Shown piece after piece: positions 49,871 to 62,132 of a stretch of 64,000 nt of DNA. The stretch is from the NCBI RefSeq assembly GCF_014805625.2, contig NW_023998464.1, positions 8,465,813 through 8,529,812 of the forward strand, in the 5' to 3' direction. Position 1 is the first letter of the stretch. Every line of letters begins with the position of its first letter. The DNA is from Glossina fuscipes. Its lineage: Eukaryota > Arthropoda > Insecta > Diptera > Glossinidae. The notes below the pieces were generated by a model that was not told where the DNA came from, ran no database searches, and saw nothing but the letters and a program-made list of their open reading frames with translations. The position numbers and the translations under genes are program-made.

Positions 49871-52112
49871 TCAAACTGTCTGGTAGCTCCCACAAAACGA
49901 ACGACAAAGGCAGCAGGCAAACAAAATAGTCAATAACTGCAAGACAAGAAAAATACAAATACATGAAAATCGTCTTTTTTTAAAAATGTGAACTTTCCCA
50001 AGTTCAATACGCTAGAGAGAATTTGGTAAAGTTAATAAACTTAGCGATACAAAGAAAGCCATGAACTGTGTCATGAACAAAGAGAACGATTTTTATAAGA
50101 ATTTAAATCAATTTACGAAACATGCCTTGACGCGTGGATGCAGACGTTTACGATGTAAGTAAAAATAAATACGAGCGAGGAGAAGTTTGGATAGAGTGTA
50201 GCAGAGCATTGCCGGATTTACTTTTAGAAAAATCTTTTAGATATCTTTGGGGCATTTGTATTAATTTTTTCAACCAACACCGGTTTATTTCTTTTGTAAA
50301 GATCTATTGGTTACGAACGATGATCATCAGTCAATATCTGTTATAAGTTGTAGGTTACAGCTTTTTGTCTGCTGTGTGCCTAATTGTGACATGATTGTTT
50401 CCGTATGGTCGTTATTGAGGTAGGTGTCACGCTGAAATTTTCCATCTCAACTTTGGCGATCATACACGCTTCAAGAACAGGCAATTTGTTTTCTGATGTT
50501 ACAAAGAGAATAGTGAGTCTAATATGGAACCATTTTTCTAGGAGGAATATCAAAAGTGTGTCAGAAAATATAAAAATTTGTTTCGTGTTGGTAATATCGT
50601 TAGCAAAAGTTTTTTAAAAGTTGAAAAGTGATGCTAAAGCTTTTTTATAGGGAGAATTGTAGTCATGGAGAACAATAGAAAACATATTTTATCGCGTTTG
50701 AAACTGCAAATGAACTGGATATGAAAACTTACCTGAATAGTGGCGACACCCAAAACGACACCAGCCAAAACTAAAGCGTTCGAATCCAAAATATGAATTA
50801 ATTTATTTAAACAACCGTCTGGACTGGCATGAGCTGTAGTGCATTTATCTGCTTCGTTAAGAACAATGATTGGGCAACAAGATGCATGCAGTGTTGTATT
50901 ATGATACACTGCCTCCCAATCGGAAGGACCGTACGTTCCGCAGCACTCCAACTAAATAGAAAAATGCATAATTACTAAAAAAATAATAGACCATTGTCAA
51001 CGCGGTCGTTAAGTTGCCAAAGCTAATATAAATAAATTAAATTTTACTTTCCGGCAGTAAAACACACAGTAAATTTAATTATAATCCTTCAAATAAAACA
51101 GACAAAAGAACAAGAAAGTTCTATTTGACATAAAGAAAATGTTGATTGAGCGCATGTCGATTAAGGATTATAGCAATCAATTATTAGGTGATTGGTAAAT
51201 ACTTAAACGGATCAGGTATTTTCTGTGTTTTTTCAATTTTTCATCTCAATTTAGGTTATCGTTAGATCGGCAATAACAAATCTCGCGCGAATGAACATAA
51301 GAATAACGATGAAATGCGCGACAGAGTCTCATTTCCACATTTATTTTAAAAAGTCTCTGGCAAATCGAAGTCACGTTAATAATGACTCAATCAGTGAGCT
51401 CGCACGTAGTTTTCTATTTCGGGTTTGTAAATTTCGTTTCTGAATAATTTCTAAGGAGTAGTGAGTTGATGGCACTTGAGAGCATATAAATTTGTCTCGA
51501 TATCGAATGTAAAATTTCCTGTTCGTACGATAACACAGGAAAAATGTGTTTGCGTTTTGTAGCGCTAGTTACGAAAGAGATCTTAAACTGGTCCCAGCCT
51601 ATAATGTTTAAAACATTTAGTTACCTCAGATTGCAGCAAAGACCACGCATCACGATAATCATCACGCTCGTTATAATCCCTCATTGTGACATTAAATTGG
51701 GCTTCCATAATGCGACGTAGGCCAGCATGTTTCATGTAACCAGCTATACCCAAGCCAATTTCACATATAAAAATAGCAAACGCTAAAATAGCGAAGGATA
51801 AAATCATGCAGCCGTTTTCTTTAAGTGCACCACAACAGCCTAAGAAACATATGAATGCCACTATCGAACCGATTATTATCAGTATAATTGGAGCCGTCCA
51901 TATCTGTTCGCTAACAAAGTTCGAATAGTGCGAATAATTCAATTGCACCATAGCACCAACGAATAAAATCAAAAGGCCCGTTAGCTGAGGGATATATCAA
52001 AAAGAAATTTTAATCACAAGCTCGATGTAATTCCAAACTATATTGCACTTACCGCAAATAACAAGTTGCAAAAAAATGTTATGCATTTTATACATCCCAA
52101 ACCTGAAGCCAT
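49871..52112 (-). CDS. Tsp39D: CD63-type tetraspanin, complete, four coding exons
   Basis: Coding exons are 52112-52053, 51984-51625, 50951-50733 and 49936-49871, all joined in phase 0 with GT..AG introns of 68, 673 and 796 bp, giving 234 residues from ATG to TGA. The four membrane segments are at about 11-34, 50-74, 80-104 and 199-224. The short loop lies between the first two, and the large extracellular loop at about 105-198 has the CCG signature (143-145), CC (165-166) and single Cys at 177 and 187, i.e. six cysteines. Potential N-glycosylation sites are NVT (118) and NTT (158). LGCCGALKE (68-76) is the usual tetraspanin TM2-TM3 motif. The last residues, SYQTV, form a YxxPhi sorting signal as in CD63, suggesting endosomal/lysosomal or plasma-membrane location. 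The C-terminal exon was found 796 bp away and reads LLTILFACC, matching my memory of fly Tsp39D. A noncoding exon edge lies at 52141, with acceptor TTTGCAG. This is the only intact gene in the window. Confidence 0.9.
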
Positions 52113-52144
52113 TTTGGTGAAGTTAGCACGGAGTTAAGAATCTG

Positions 52145-54035
52145 CAAACAATACAATCGTCTAAAAAAAATAATAATAATATTTAGCTTATTTTTGAGAC
52201 TATTTACATATTAAGAATTTGTACTTTAGCTTGCAAGTTGATTACATTAAAGTATAGAACTATAGACGCTTAACGTCTACGACGATAACCACACGTTCCC
52301 AATAACAAATCGATACTAACTTAACCATATCACTTAACAAGAAAATGTAGCTACGCAGACAATAAAAATCTCGACTAATGAACTCCCGCTCATACCATTT
52401 CTCCATGTGTGGCCAGTTTCAATTATATGAACTTCAAAGTATTGAAACAAGGGTTTAAAAATGACATATAATATATATTGTCTTGTTCAACCACAAACCA
52501 TTACATTTGAAACGCAAGTTTGGGGTGTTTTTCGTAAGGTGAGGCAAGAAGATATTTATTATTAAATGAATACATTTCTGTCTATGAATAAACCAGATAT
52601 TCGAATTTAAAAAGTACAAACCCGAGGAACTGTGTTCTTTGGCCATCTACTGAAGGGTGGCCAAAATATGAATGAATATCATGCTTAACGGAAGTTTATT
52701 GAACCTAAAATGGTTTAGTGATGACTTGGCCTTAAAAGCTACAAATAAATTAACAAACAAATAAATAAAAATAGTAATTTTTTTCCGTTTTTACAAGTAG
52801 ATCACACATTTTAAAATTCCACTGTACCAGTTACTTAAGAACGCTCATGCCGAGTTTCATAAACCTGTTTACAATTTTATTACTGAAAGTACCAAGAAAA
52901 ACTGGATGGACTGACGAGGCCAAATCGATGGTAGAATCTTGTATGAGAACCCATATATAAAAATGGCTACATGATTTAAAATAATAAAGCTTCCGATTCT
53001 CAATCAATGGACAATCGGATAAACAAAAGTCTGTCTAGAACATTCCCTTTAGATATGTCCTCTATATGTAACGGCTATATATTGACTTTGCGAAATTTCT
53101 AAGATGTCTTCTGGTCTTTGCAAACGAATTCATTACACTAATATAAGCTTTAACTTCCGGCTTGGCAATAGCGGTGATACTTAATGTGTTTAATTATCCT
53201 GCTAATGTACTTTCAGCAAACCATTTAATAGTTTCTATCTTGAGACTCGCTTTCCGATAATATGGTTACAAAGCAGTTAGCAAGTAGTAGTTAGCAATCA
53301 CTGCACGACCTAACAAACCGATAATAAATTTATAAAATATTTAAAGCATCCAACGATAATATAACTTTTATTATAAGAAATTGAAACTTTTATATCAACA
53401 GTTGCAGGGTTTCCCAAAGTTATTCGAGTTACATTTAAAAGATTTTCGTAAGTCTTTATTAATAATTGCATCTATTTGTAATTTGTGCACATATGCATAA
53501 CTTGTTATACTTACATACGCATACACATATATTTCCATACATATTTCTATTTCAAAAAGCTGTAATGTGGTAGTAGAGTAAGCTGTTCTACATAGAAATT
53601 GGTTTGAAATGCAAATTGCCGAGAATTGGCACATATGCACATTCATACACATGCTGTACATAGGTGACTGCAGTTTGGGTCGGTCGTCGTATTACTAGCA
53701 ATTGGTTTGACCCAATTTCCACAAATCGATATTCTAAAATGCAGTTAATGTTTACCCAAAAAGCAAACACATACATAAGTATACATCGAAATATTATATT
53801 AAATAATAAACATATTTTATTAAGAGGATTCAGAACGAAAGAATACTTGAAAAAGTAAAAGCAATATTTCTGCCGCACTAACATTTTCAATTGTTCATCT
53901 TAAGCCACGTACTTTACCCCGATTTGTCGACACCGCCATTAATCTTCTTATGACCCTATTTTACCAATAACTATTGTGCTGGAAATGACTAGAAGATCGG
54001 ACATAAATAATTTCATTTTTTTTTATAATTTCTAG
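52145..54035. other. Tetraspanin 5' intron and upstream DNA
   Basis: The TTTGCAG acceptor at 52142-52148 on the minus strand implies that a 5' UTR intron begins here. I could not place the first exon or promoter. Frames at 53395-53890 on both strands overlap and show no domain. Confidence 0.4.
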
Positions 54036-54039
54036 TTAA

Positions 54040-54440
54040 TAAAGCAAAAAGTCTGCTGTTCTTCACTAAGCCATGATGGGAGCAATTCCACGACGCTTAT
54101 GTAACGAAAAGATTGTTCATTATGAGACCCATTCTTGAATATGCTTCATTAGTTAGGTCCTCTAGTTATATTGACCCAGTTTACTCTGGCTTAGATTAAT
54201 TGATTTACCCGCACTAGAGGATAGCGCAGGTTTGTTGTAAGCATTACTGTTGCTTTTGCTGCACGGCACAATTGATACGCCGGTTTCACTAAACAATATT
54301 AATACTAACGTGCTTCGTCGCGTAATTCACCAATTTAGTTAATTACATTTACTCAACATCGACGTAATTATGAGCGGTTTAATCTCCTTCTTTGCAACAA
54401 TTTTAATAAAGTTTACTATTTAATTTCCATTACGGAGTTG
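54040..54440 (+). mobile_element. CR1/jockey-like LINE 3' fragment, copy C
   Basis: Translated pieces MRPILEYASLV (about 54122), LPALEDSAGLL, HGTIDTPVSLNNIN and NVLRRVIHQFS follow, in order, the C-terminal region of the copy at 57440-58730 (VRPILEYASLVW, LPSLEKRRFVL, NGTIDLPVLLGEI, NVPNRFSRHF). This is therefore a third, heavily mutated plus-strand copy covering only the post-RT part. Several stops are present. Confidence 0.8.
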
Positions 54441-54444
54441 AGCA

Positions 54445-57435
54445 ATTTAATCAGAGCATCTACTCCGAAATCTTTGACGCTTGTCAAACTTTCCTTTCTC
54501 TTTTCCTTGTTTGTGGTATTCTTCCATCCTATACTTATAAAGCTTTATACGTACGGATCACGGACGTACTTCTACATTCCCTTTTGTTTTTTTGTTTATT
54601 TACATATGTATAATGTGAGTTTTTTTATTGCCTTTTCTTTTTTTTCTATCCTAATTTAACTTAACATACTTACAGAATAAGCTTTCAACTTCACGTTTTA
54701 GGTTAGTACGTACTCGACTGATATGAACTGTAAGTGAATCATATATATGTATTTATATATAAAGAAATCAATAATATTCGTCAAATTTTATGCCATAAGT
54801 TTTATATTTGCCCAGGAAACATAAATATATATATACATATACACCAACAAGAGCTAAAAATAGGCACCAAACATCCTATGGAATATAAAGGTTCTTAATC
54901 GGTGCGAGCTACTGATTATCTCTGTTAAGTTTATTATTAGAGTTATCAAGATTGCAAATAGCGAACTATAAGTATATCATAACTGGTGGCCACAAACCAG
55001 ATTAAAACGTGGGAGTGATGGGCCTTAAAATCAACGAGTAAGAAGTATGTTCGATAGTGAACGAATCTCTCAAACACACTGCTTTTATCCTAAACCAGAT
55101 TTTTTTCTATTTTTGTAGAGTAAAAATGATAATTTACATTGCGTATCTGTTGTGATTTATGAATAAAGAGAAAACCGCACAGAAAACAAAGGTATTCTAA
55201 TTACATACCTTTGCGGTTTTTAACCGGCTTGGGCCATATTCAGATTCTTTTGCAAATTTGAAGGCGATTTCTTCATTTGCCAATGGGAGAATGTTTACTA
55301 TAGTAACTACACAGTTGGACAAACATGTTTAGGTGCGTTGCGAATATTTGATAGAAAAAACCTATGGGGACAGGCACTTTTGTGCTTTTGACTTTTTGTC
55401 GCCATTAAATTACGAAAGTAGATCGTAAGAATTAAGGGGGCTGATTGCCCAAAAAGCTAAAAATGATCAGAACCGTCAACAATGGTTAAGATTGCGATGC
55501 AAGGTAAGTGTTGTTAATAATCTTCATATCCACAAAGCAAAAGTAGGAGAGTACTGTTTAAGCTGTTCAGATTATTCAACTGCAAAATCGCGAAGAGAAA
55601 ACTTAAATGCAAGAAATTAAATTAAATCTTTCTGCAATAGCAAAATCAAGGCAGTTCTATTGAAAATTATTGTAGCATTCATAATAGCCAACAGAACTGA
55701 CTTTTTTTAATTATTACCAAATCTCGAACAATTTTTAAATGACAAGCTCTCTCTGCCGAAGAAAGAAGTCGTAAAAGCAATCGATTATTATTTAGAGGTC
55801 CTTTACAAGAGGAAACTTATTTAGGGTCTCATTGGAAAAGATTTATTAAACTTAGGAAATACATTATGAATATTCATTATACAGTTACGAAATATCTGGA
55901 TGACTTAAATTGATAGCTATTGGTCGCACTTTCGAATGTTAAGAAACTTAAATTATACCATTATAATTTATCGTTCAAAGAGAAAAAAAAGAGATGAAAA
56001 TTTGATTCACTTCGACAATTACTGAATAAAATATTCTTTAGCGCCTTTGAGAAGTTTAGAGCAAACTGAAATTCAATTAAAAGACCCGCAATTAATGATG
56101 TGCTTTACAGTCTTTTTAATATTAAACTGCGCTGCTACGCGACAACCCATTAGTGCCAAAGACAAATATAATTTTTTTATGTTAAATTATTATTGTAGAT
56201 TGAACGGTAGAGATCATAGTACTCACTTTAGTTTATTAGTGCACTTGACAGAATTATTATTATTATTTTTTTTAATAATATGCGAATTTAGAGTTTCAAG
56301 CAACAGGTTAAAGAGATCAGAACGGTTTAGTTGAACTCTACTGAAATTCACAAAAATTAATTTTAAATTAATTTAAGTGTCACAAGCTTAGGAGCTAATT
56401 GAAGTTATCGGAAAATTTATTTTTACTCTAGCTACGCGAATACAAGTTTAATTTGAGTAGGTAGGAGTGAATGATTGTTGGAAGTAGACATTATTTCTCT
56501 TAAAATTAATTAAGCTTTTGAAAGGTGAGTGCAGATTTATTTCCTGGTTCTGACAATTTTTCCCTCTCTTGCTTTCTTTTCTCTTACACATAATTCGGAC
56601 ATGGAAAATGCAATTCGAAGCATAGTATTGAAACGCAAGTTAAGTTTATCGCTAAACTCCAACTGCTTTGTTTAGAATATATCTTACCACTAACTGCATT
56701 ATCCCATGCTTCTTCTTGAAGCACACGTATTGTCATTAAAGTTTGATAAAAGCCGGCAGTGTTACATTCATTTTAAATCTATAGCTGGTGGGGTACCTGT
56801 AAATATTCATCTTGACCTTTATTTGGTATAATAATCACTCAGAAAACGAAGCAATTAGGTAAACTAGACTGCAGATCGTTGTTGTTTGTTAATCACTTAA
56901 AAGAAAATTAAGAACCTTGAAGTTATTACTTCACTCAAGCGTTTCGCTATATAAACACGTCTATCTATTTATAAACACGTATACATATAAATTTATGCGT
57001 ATAAACAGTTCTTGATAAACAGTATGACGTTAAACTTTTCTTGCAAAGTAGTGAATAAAAAGAGTTTGACATTGTACAAAACTATGCTTTTTTAATATTT
57101 ACCTTTAAAAAATTATATTAGTTTTTATTTAAACCAACAGCAAAATATCCCACTTTATTTGTATATAAGACTTTAAAAACTTTAGCAGAAAGATAAATGC
57201 GATGTTTGTCGTCCGTTTGTTTCAGCATCACTCACAGTGCGTTATCTATATTGAAATGCCTTTACTGTTTAGTTTCAAAGCGAAGAGAGAAAGAAAACAC
57301 CTTTTAAAAGTAGTGTTACCAGTTTTTAAAGATTTTGGAAATATCCCATTTAATAAAAGGGGTTTTAAAAAATACAAAAGAAGTAAGCACTAACTACGAA
57401 AGCTAAGTTTCATTGTCGATTTTCCTTCTTTTGTT
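54445..57435. other. Gene-poor DNA
   Basis: No supported gene. The frame at 56047-56334 (95 residues, ending in a hydrophobic stretch) has no recognisable domain, and the remainder is AT-rich. Confidence 0.45.
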
Positions 57436-57439
57436 TTAG

Positions 57440-58730
57440 ATATATACTATTATTGCATTTGGCCTTTGCCATCAACTCATATATTTCTCCACACCAGCAT
57501 GGCTTTCGGAAAGGAAGATTTACGGTCACCAATATGTTAGAGTTTACTTGCTTTGTTTTGAAGGCACTTTCTAGTGGCTCTCGCACTGATGTAATATATA
57601 CTGATTTAAGCAAAGGATTTGATTTGGTTAACCACTTACTTATCTTTAAACTCCAAGCCTCTGCCTTCCCTTTTTATTTAGTTAAATGGATAAGATCTTA
57701 TGTGCACAGTAGACCAGAGATTTAAGATTTTGTTTAGCTTCATCAGCTCGGATGAATTCACCGTGACGTCTGGCGTACCTCAAGGCAGCCACTTAGGTCC
57801 CACAGCCAGATGTTAATGTAAGTTGATGATGTGAAACTGTTTTCTTCTTTCTCCGTAGAATCGCAATCACATCAGCTTCAAAGTGACTTGAATAATTTGA
57901 TTGCATAGCGCTCTTTGAATCTTCTGAAAAAAAATCTAAGTAAACCTTAGAAGCTTTCTTTTTCAAGAAGGAAGTCATTCATTATACAGTATTTCATTGA
58001 TTCGCATAGGTTGGAGGACGTCGAATCGTTCACAGATTTAGGTGTTCTATTTGACCATAGGTTACGTTTTAACTTACATATTGAGCTCTCGTTAAGCAAA
58101 GCTAGGTCCGCGCTTGGTTTTATAAAGAGGTGGTGCAAAGAGCTTGAGGATCTTTACATTACGAAAAGGTTGTACATTTGTTTGGTTAGACCTATACTCG
58201 AGTATGCCTCCCTTGTGTGGTCTCCTGCATGTAGATGCTATGTAAATTCAATTGAATCTTTTCAAAAGCAATTCTTGCTGTTTGCCCTTAGGAATTTGGG
58301 TTGGTTGCCGATTGCCTCTCTTCCCCCCTATGAAAATAGGTTGCTTCTATTATCCTTACCGTCACTTGAGAAACGTAGATTTGTTCTTGGGGTTTCTTTC
58401 TTAATCGAAGTAATAAATGGCACTATCGACTTGCCTGTATTACTTGGTGAGATAAGTGTAAATGTCCCTAACCGCTTCTCTAGGCACTTTATCTTGATTA
58501 AGCTTAGTCAACGTAAATGCAATTATGAGCTGTTTAGCCCGCTCAGAGTTGTTTGCAAAAACATAAATGATGTCTATCACTTATTCTTATTATTGGACTA
58601 TTTAAAGTCTATTAAAGCAACTTTGCCTAATATGCGCGATTTACGTATGTTGTAATTAAACTAACATTTCATTCTTTATATCTAATTTTTTATTTAAAAT
58701 AATAATGTTTTGTTAACGTATCGGTTGCCA
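57440..58730 (+). mobile_element. CR1/jockey-like LINE, 5'-truncated, copy D
   Basis: This plus-strand copy starts inside the RT at HLAFAINSYISPHQHGFRKG (about 57453), a standard RT segment (QHGF..GRST), and continues through motif A (DVIYTDLSKGFDLVNHLL). GVPQGSHLGP is followed by a deletion of roughly 20 codons and a catalytic block in which the first residue of YVDD is now a TAA (57819-57821, then VDD at 57822-57830). 5' truncation is typical of LINE insertions. The 3' end is not sharply defined. It meets the minus-strand I-clade element tail-to-tail near 58.8 kb. Confidence 0.88.
58011..58655 (+). pseudogene. LINE copy D: post-RT C-terminal frame, 214 aa
   Basis: This is the longest uninterrupted piece of the CR1/jockey-like family here. 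It begins at RLEDVESFTDLGVLFD and contains the thumb block RLRFNLHIE, the conserved YICLVRPILEYASLVW block and NLGWLPIASLPPYENRLLLL. Its C-terminal end is of the ISVNVPNRFSRHFILI type, typical of jockey-superfamily and CR1 ORF2 tails. The natural stop is a TAA at 58653-58655. The catalytic centre upstream is already inactivated, so this is a remnant. Confidence 0.85.
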
Positions 58731-58869
58731 AACTTATGCATGTTTGCAATGGTCCACTTGCAACCTGGATCAGGAAGGTAGTCATGTAAGCAGGCGATTA
58801 TCGTCTGGTTTTCCAGATTGATTATCGAGGCTAATCAGGTACATGTAAAATGTGAGACTCAAATTGACC

Positions 58870-58889
58870 TTTTTTTTTTTTTTTTTTTG
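58870..58889 (-). repeat. Poly(A) tail of I-clade LINE copy 1
   Basis: Twenty T on the plus strand equal a poly(A) at the 3' end of the minus-strand element, marking its insertion boundary. No clear target-site duplication could be confirmed by eye. Confidence 0.65.
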
Positions 58890-59073
58890 GTATGTTGAAT
58901 GGAGATGCACTAAGCCAATAGATTTGTGGCTTATATGTCCAGATAATAAACTGTCGTAATTTTTGGTCACAATTATGTACAAAAAAAAAAGAGCGGCCGT
59001 AATAACTGGAGCCCGCATGTTAAGAGTAATTGTGTGTGTGTGTGTGTTATTGTGCTTGTTGAGTTCTTGAAAG

Positions 59074-60505
59074 TCAAACAGTGTTGTAAACTTTGCCTGA
59101 AAACGAAAAGGTATGTAATAGAAGATGATTGAACGCAAAAAAAAAAAGGAAGGAAGAGGAAAAAAGAAAAAAATCCGAAAAGGATAAATTAGCTTTTCTA
59201 ATAAAGCAAGTTAGTTCCACGAGATGAAGTACATTTTTTGCTGCAAAGAGATCGAGGAGACAGCCATATAACTTGAAGAAGCTCAAGGAAACTCTAATGT
59301 CATCAAGCCTGTGACATCTGAAGATTAGATCCTCAGCAGATTCGACAACATTGCAAAGTTCACAAACATCACATGGTATAGCGCGAATCATTTTTAAATA
59401 AACTTTATCATAAGTGTGACCACTCATGAGTCTATAAAGAATTTTGATTTCCCAGGAATTAAAAGAAAAGGGTTTGAATTGAAATGTGGGATTTAATTTA
59501 TAGAAAAGACGATCGGATTTGACGCGCGCGATCTCTTTAAATTCGTCGTTTAGCTGTTGAAGGATGTGGTTGCGAATTGCCCGAATTGCTTCATTGGGAG
59601 TGTATATGATGGACAAAATTGTCCCATGGACGATTGTCCCTGCATGAAAGTCGGCTTTTACATTTAAAAAAGAGCCGCAGTGGCCAGGTATCCAAACAAG
59701 GTGACTGTCATCCACATGAGATTCATGCAACATCTTCTGAATATCAAACACATATTGATTCTCGGTATAAAAGAGTTTTATTTATTAGAAGTAGAGCTGA
59801 CCTGCTGTCAGAAAAAATAACAAATCTTCTGATACCATCGGAGATAGCAACCTTAATAGCAAGTCGAATGACGAGCAACTCAATAAAAGTTGAGGAAAGT
59901 TCCTTCGCCACTTGTACTGTTTTAGATAGATGTACTGTTTTAGATAGATGTTTCATGGCCGAGAAGCCAGATACATTATGCCCGACGGGACCGTCGGTGG
60001 CATATATATCGTAGCCGTTGTTGTAATTAAAAAGGACCTTTTCTTGGCATAACATCCTCATACAAGAGAAGTTGACATTTTGTTTTGAGGAAGTGATCGA
60101 TTCGAGAATGTTCATGAAGACTCTGCATTTGCTGGTAATGAAATTCAAGGGAGGAATTGAATCTAAATTATCAAAAATATGACGAAGTTTTTGATAGCAA
60201 AAAGTGTAGCTGCAAGTGACAGTATCATTGAGAGATATAATTTCCTGAGAAAAGTAAGGATTTATCATCCTGACTTTAATTAACTCCTGTGCTCTTTCGG
60301 AAACGGGCCATTCACCAGAAATGACATTGAGAATATGTTGAGGAGTTGAGGGGGTCAGCCCAGCACAACGCTTCAATATTCGGTTCTTAAATGCTTGTAT
60401 ACGTTTCTCAATATATTTTGGGAAATTGCAACATGTGGAATGTCCAAATTCAATTTTGGACATGACTAGAGGTTTGTAAACGGTCAAAGCATTTTTGGGA
60501 GGCAA
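59074..60505 (-). pseudogene. I-clade LINE post-RT region and RNase H
   Basis: The frame at 60505-59744 starts ALTVYKPLVMSKIEFG, the usual post-RT segment, then CAGLTPSTPQHILNVISGEW. RNase H follows: YATDGPVGHNVSG (first Asp), FIELL (Glu) and FSDSRSALLLI (second Asp). It continues in the next frame (59751-59074) with LVWIPGHCGSFLNVKADFHA, which holds the last catalytic His/Asp region. A Cys motif (CDVCELC) and EDLIFRCHRLDDIR form the C-terminal tail. An 18-bp tandem duplication near 59917-59952 repeats HLSKTV. There are frame changes but few stops. Confidence 0.85.
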
Positions 60506-60578
60506 GCCTCAAAGGAAGAACGCGGGTTACCGTTACCACATAAATCTCTAACTGCAGACCTCCATTCTTTCAGCGTTT

Positions 60579-61601
60579 TCATGTATTCAATGTAGTTGGT
60601 GGATTGGCATATTTACTTAGTTTTTTCCTTGCAGCTTGGTATTTGTGGAAAAGTTTTGACAGAGAAGACTTCCACCAAGGGTTAGGTGAGAAGGACTCAA
60701 TGTCAGGAAAGTTGGTTCTAGCAGACCTGATCACAGACTGAAAGGCACTTTGAATTGATGATAAATCAGAAGGAAGATCAACTTTAAACAGATGGTCTAT
60801 AAGGAAGTTGTGTGAAATGAAATTTTCTATTTTCTTAATGGAATTGTTACAAATGTGGAATAAAATGGGATAGTGCTGACTTTTGCCAATGGAAACGTTG
60901 GATGTGTTCCAGTTGAAAGATGAAATAGTTGAACTCGAGAAAGTTAGATCCAAGACACTGTTCGCCGTGCGATCGCTCCGGTTACAGGGAAAGGTAGTAT
61001 TGCCCTTATTTAAGACACTGAAACTGCTGGAATTGATGGCATTTACAAGGATTTTGCCTTTGTTGGTACAGACTTGATCGCCATACAGGCGGTGTCTTGC
61101 ATTGCAATCTCCAGCTAGAATCACATTTTGTTCACCGTCAAGAAAGTCGTATAATTTCTGAATCTCACCACGAAAGGTTTGCACATTGAGACTGGGTGGA
61201 AAGTAGTATGTGGCTATGAAAAGATTCGGTTTCAGGTTGATTGTTTTGATGATGATGATGTCAACGGCAGAGTTGTAGGAAATACGTCTGAAATTGACAC
61301 CTTTCTTAACTAATATACTAACACCACCATAGCCATCATTTCAGCATTTGGTCGCTGGGGTATAATTCGAAACTTTAACTTCGAAACAATTTTCATCTTT
61401 CAGAAAAACTTCACTTAAGATGCAGAAATCAATCTTGTTTGAGTTTAAGTAAAAATCTGGAAAAAATAGGTTACGTCGGACACTTTGAATATTATATTGT
61501 AAAAAGGATATCATGTTAAAACTTGAGAAAGAACCCCAGCGGATTTCCTCTGGGTGGTTGAACGGGGCCAGAAATGGCACAGACAGACATTTTTTCTTCA
61601 A
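60579..61601 (-). pseudogene. I-clade LINE endonuclease domain
   Basis: The ORF2 start region reads MISFLQYNIQSVRRN (the N-terminal EN motif with catalytic Asn) and DFCILSEVFLK (catalytic E). A TGA at 61338-61340 interrupts after YTPATKC. The frame then reopens as NDGYGGVSILVKKGVNFRR, FIATYYFPP and NVILAGDCNARHRLYGD (GD.NA, catalytic Asp/Asn). The C-terminal linker ends KLSKYANPPTTLN. EN nicks target DNA in element insertion. At about 60520-60560 the linker KEWRSAVRDLCG follows, and the RT should start soon after but does not. Confidence 0.85.
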
Positions 61602-61666
61602 ATTCTTTAATAAGATTATGAGGGATTATCGGACGGATACTTTCTTGAATCGCGAGAATTAATCTT

Positions 61667-62095
61667 TCAAGACGGCTTGGAGGGTGAATTGAGAGAAGGC
61701 TTGGTGCGTGAACTGGGAGGAGATTTGGAAGGAACCGATTTCCTTTTGACGGCAGCATTGAATTTATTTTTGGTTAAAATTTTGTTGTCATTTTGATCAT
61801 TATCCTTGGTCGAAATTGCAGACGTGTTCCCCAGTGGAGGGAAATTGTCGTCATACGTGATGTCATCGAGATATTCGAAAAATTCTCTTTTATACGAGAG
61901 ATTTTTAATTACCATGATCCTGTTGATGTTCGATTCGATTTCCCTGTTACGGCAACACTTGAGATTGTTGTGCTCACTTGAACCACAGGACAAGCAGTTC
62001 ATCGTCTCACAGTTCACACACTTCGGAGACTTCCTACAGTTAAGGCGCCTGCTCTCCTTAGCTTTGCAGAATTTTAACACATGACCAATACACAA
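61667..62095 (-). pseudogene. I-clade LINE ORF1, zinc-knuckle part
   Basis: The frame begins MCIGHVLKFCKAKESRRLNC and has a second Cys cluster, CVNCETMNCLSCGSSEHNNL, then KC. These are CCHC-type knuckles used by LINE gag proteins to bind RNA. The rest is a Lys/Ser/Pro-rich tail (SKSPPSSRTKPSLNSP) ending at a stop, directly upstream of the endonuclease ORF on the same strand. Confidence 0.8.
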
Positions 62096-62132
62096 CTCTT
62101 AAATACAACAATAATTGAACAATAATTAAATT

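Noticed and set aside
50634..50732. Alternative tetraspanin C-terminus by reading through intron 3
   Set aside because: A consensus GTAAG donor follows residue 213, and a better terminal exon matching the family was found at 49871-49936.
59619..60014. 131-codon plus-strand frame
   Set aside because: It is the shadow of the minus-strand RNase H region of the I-clade LINE.
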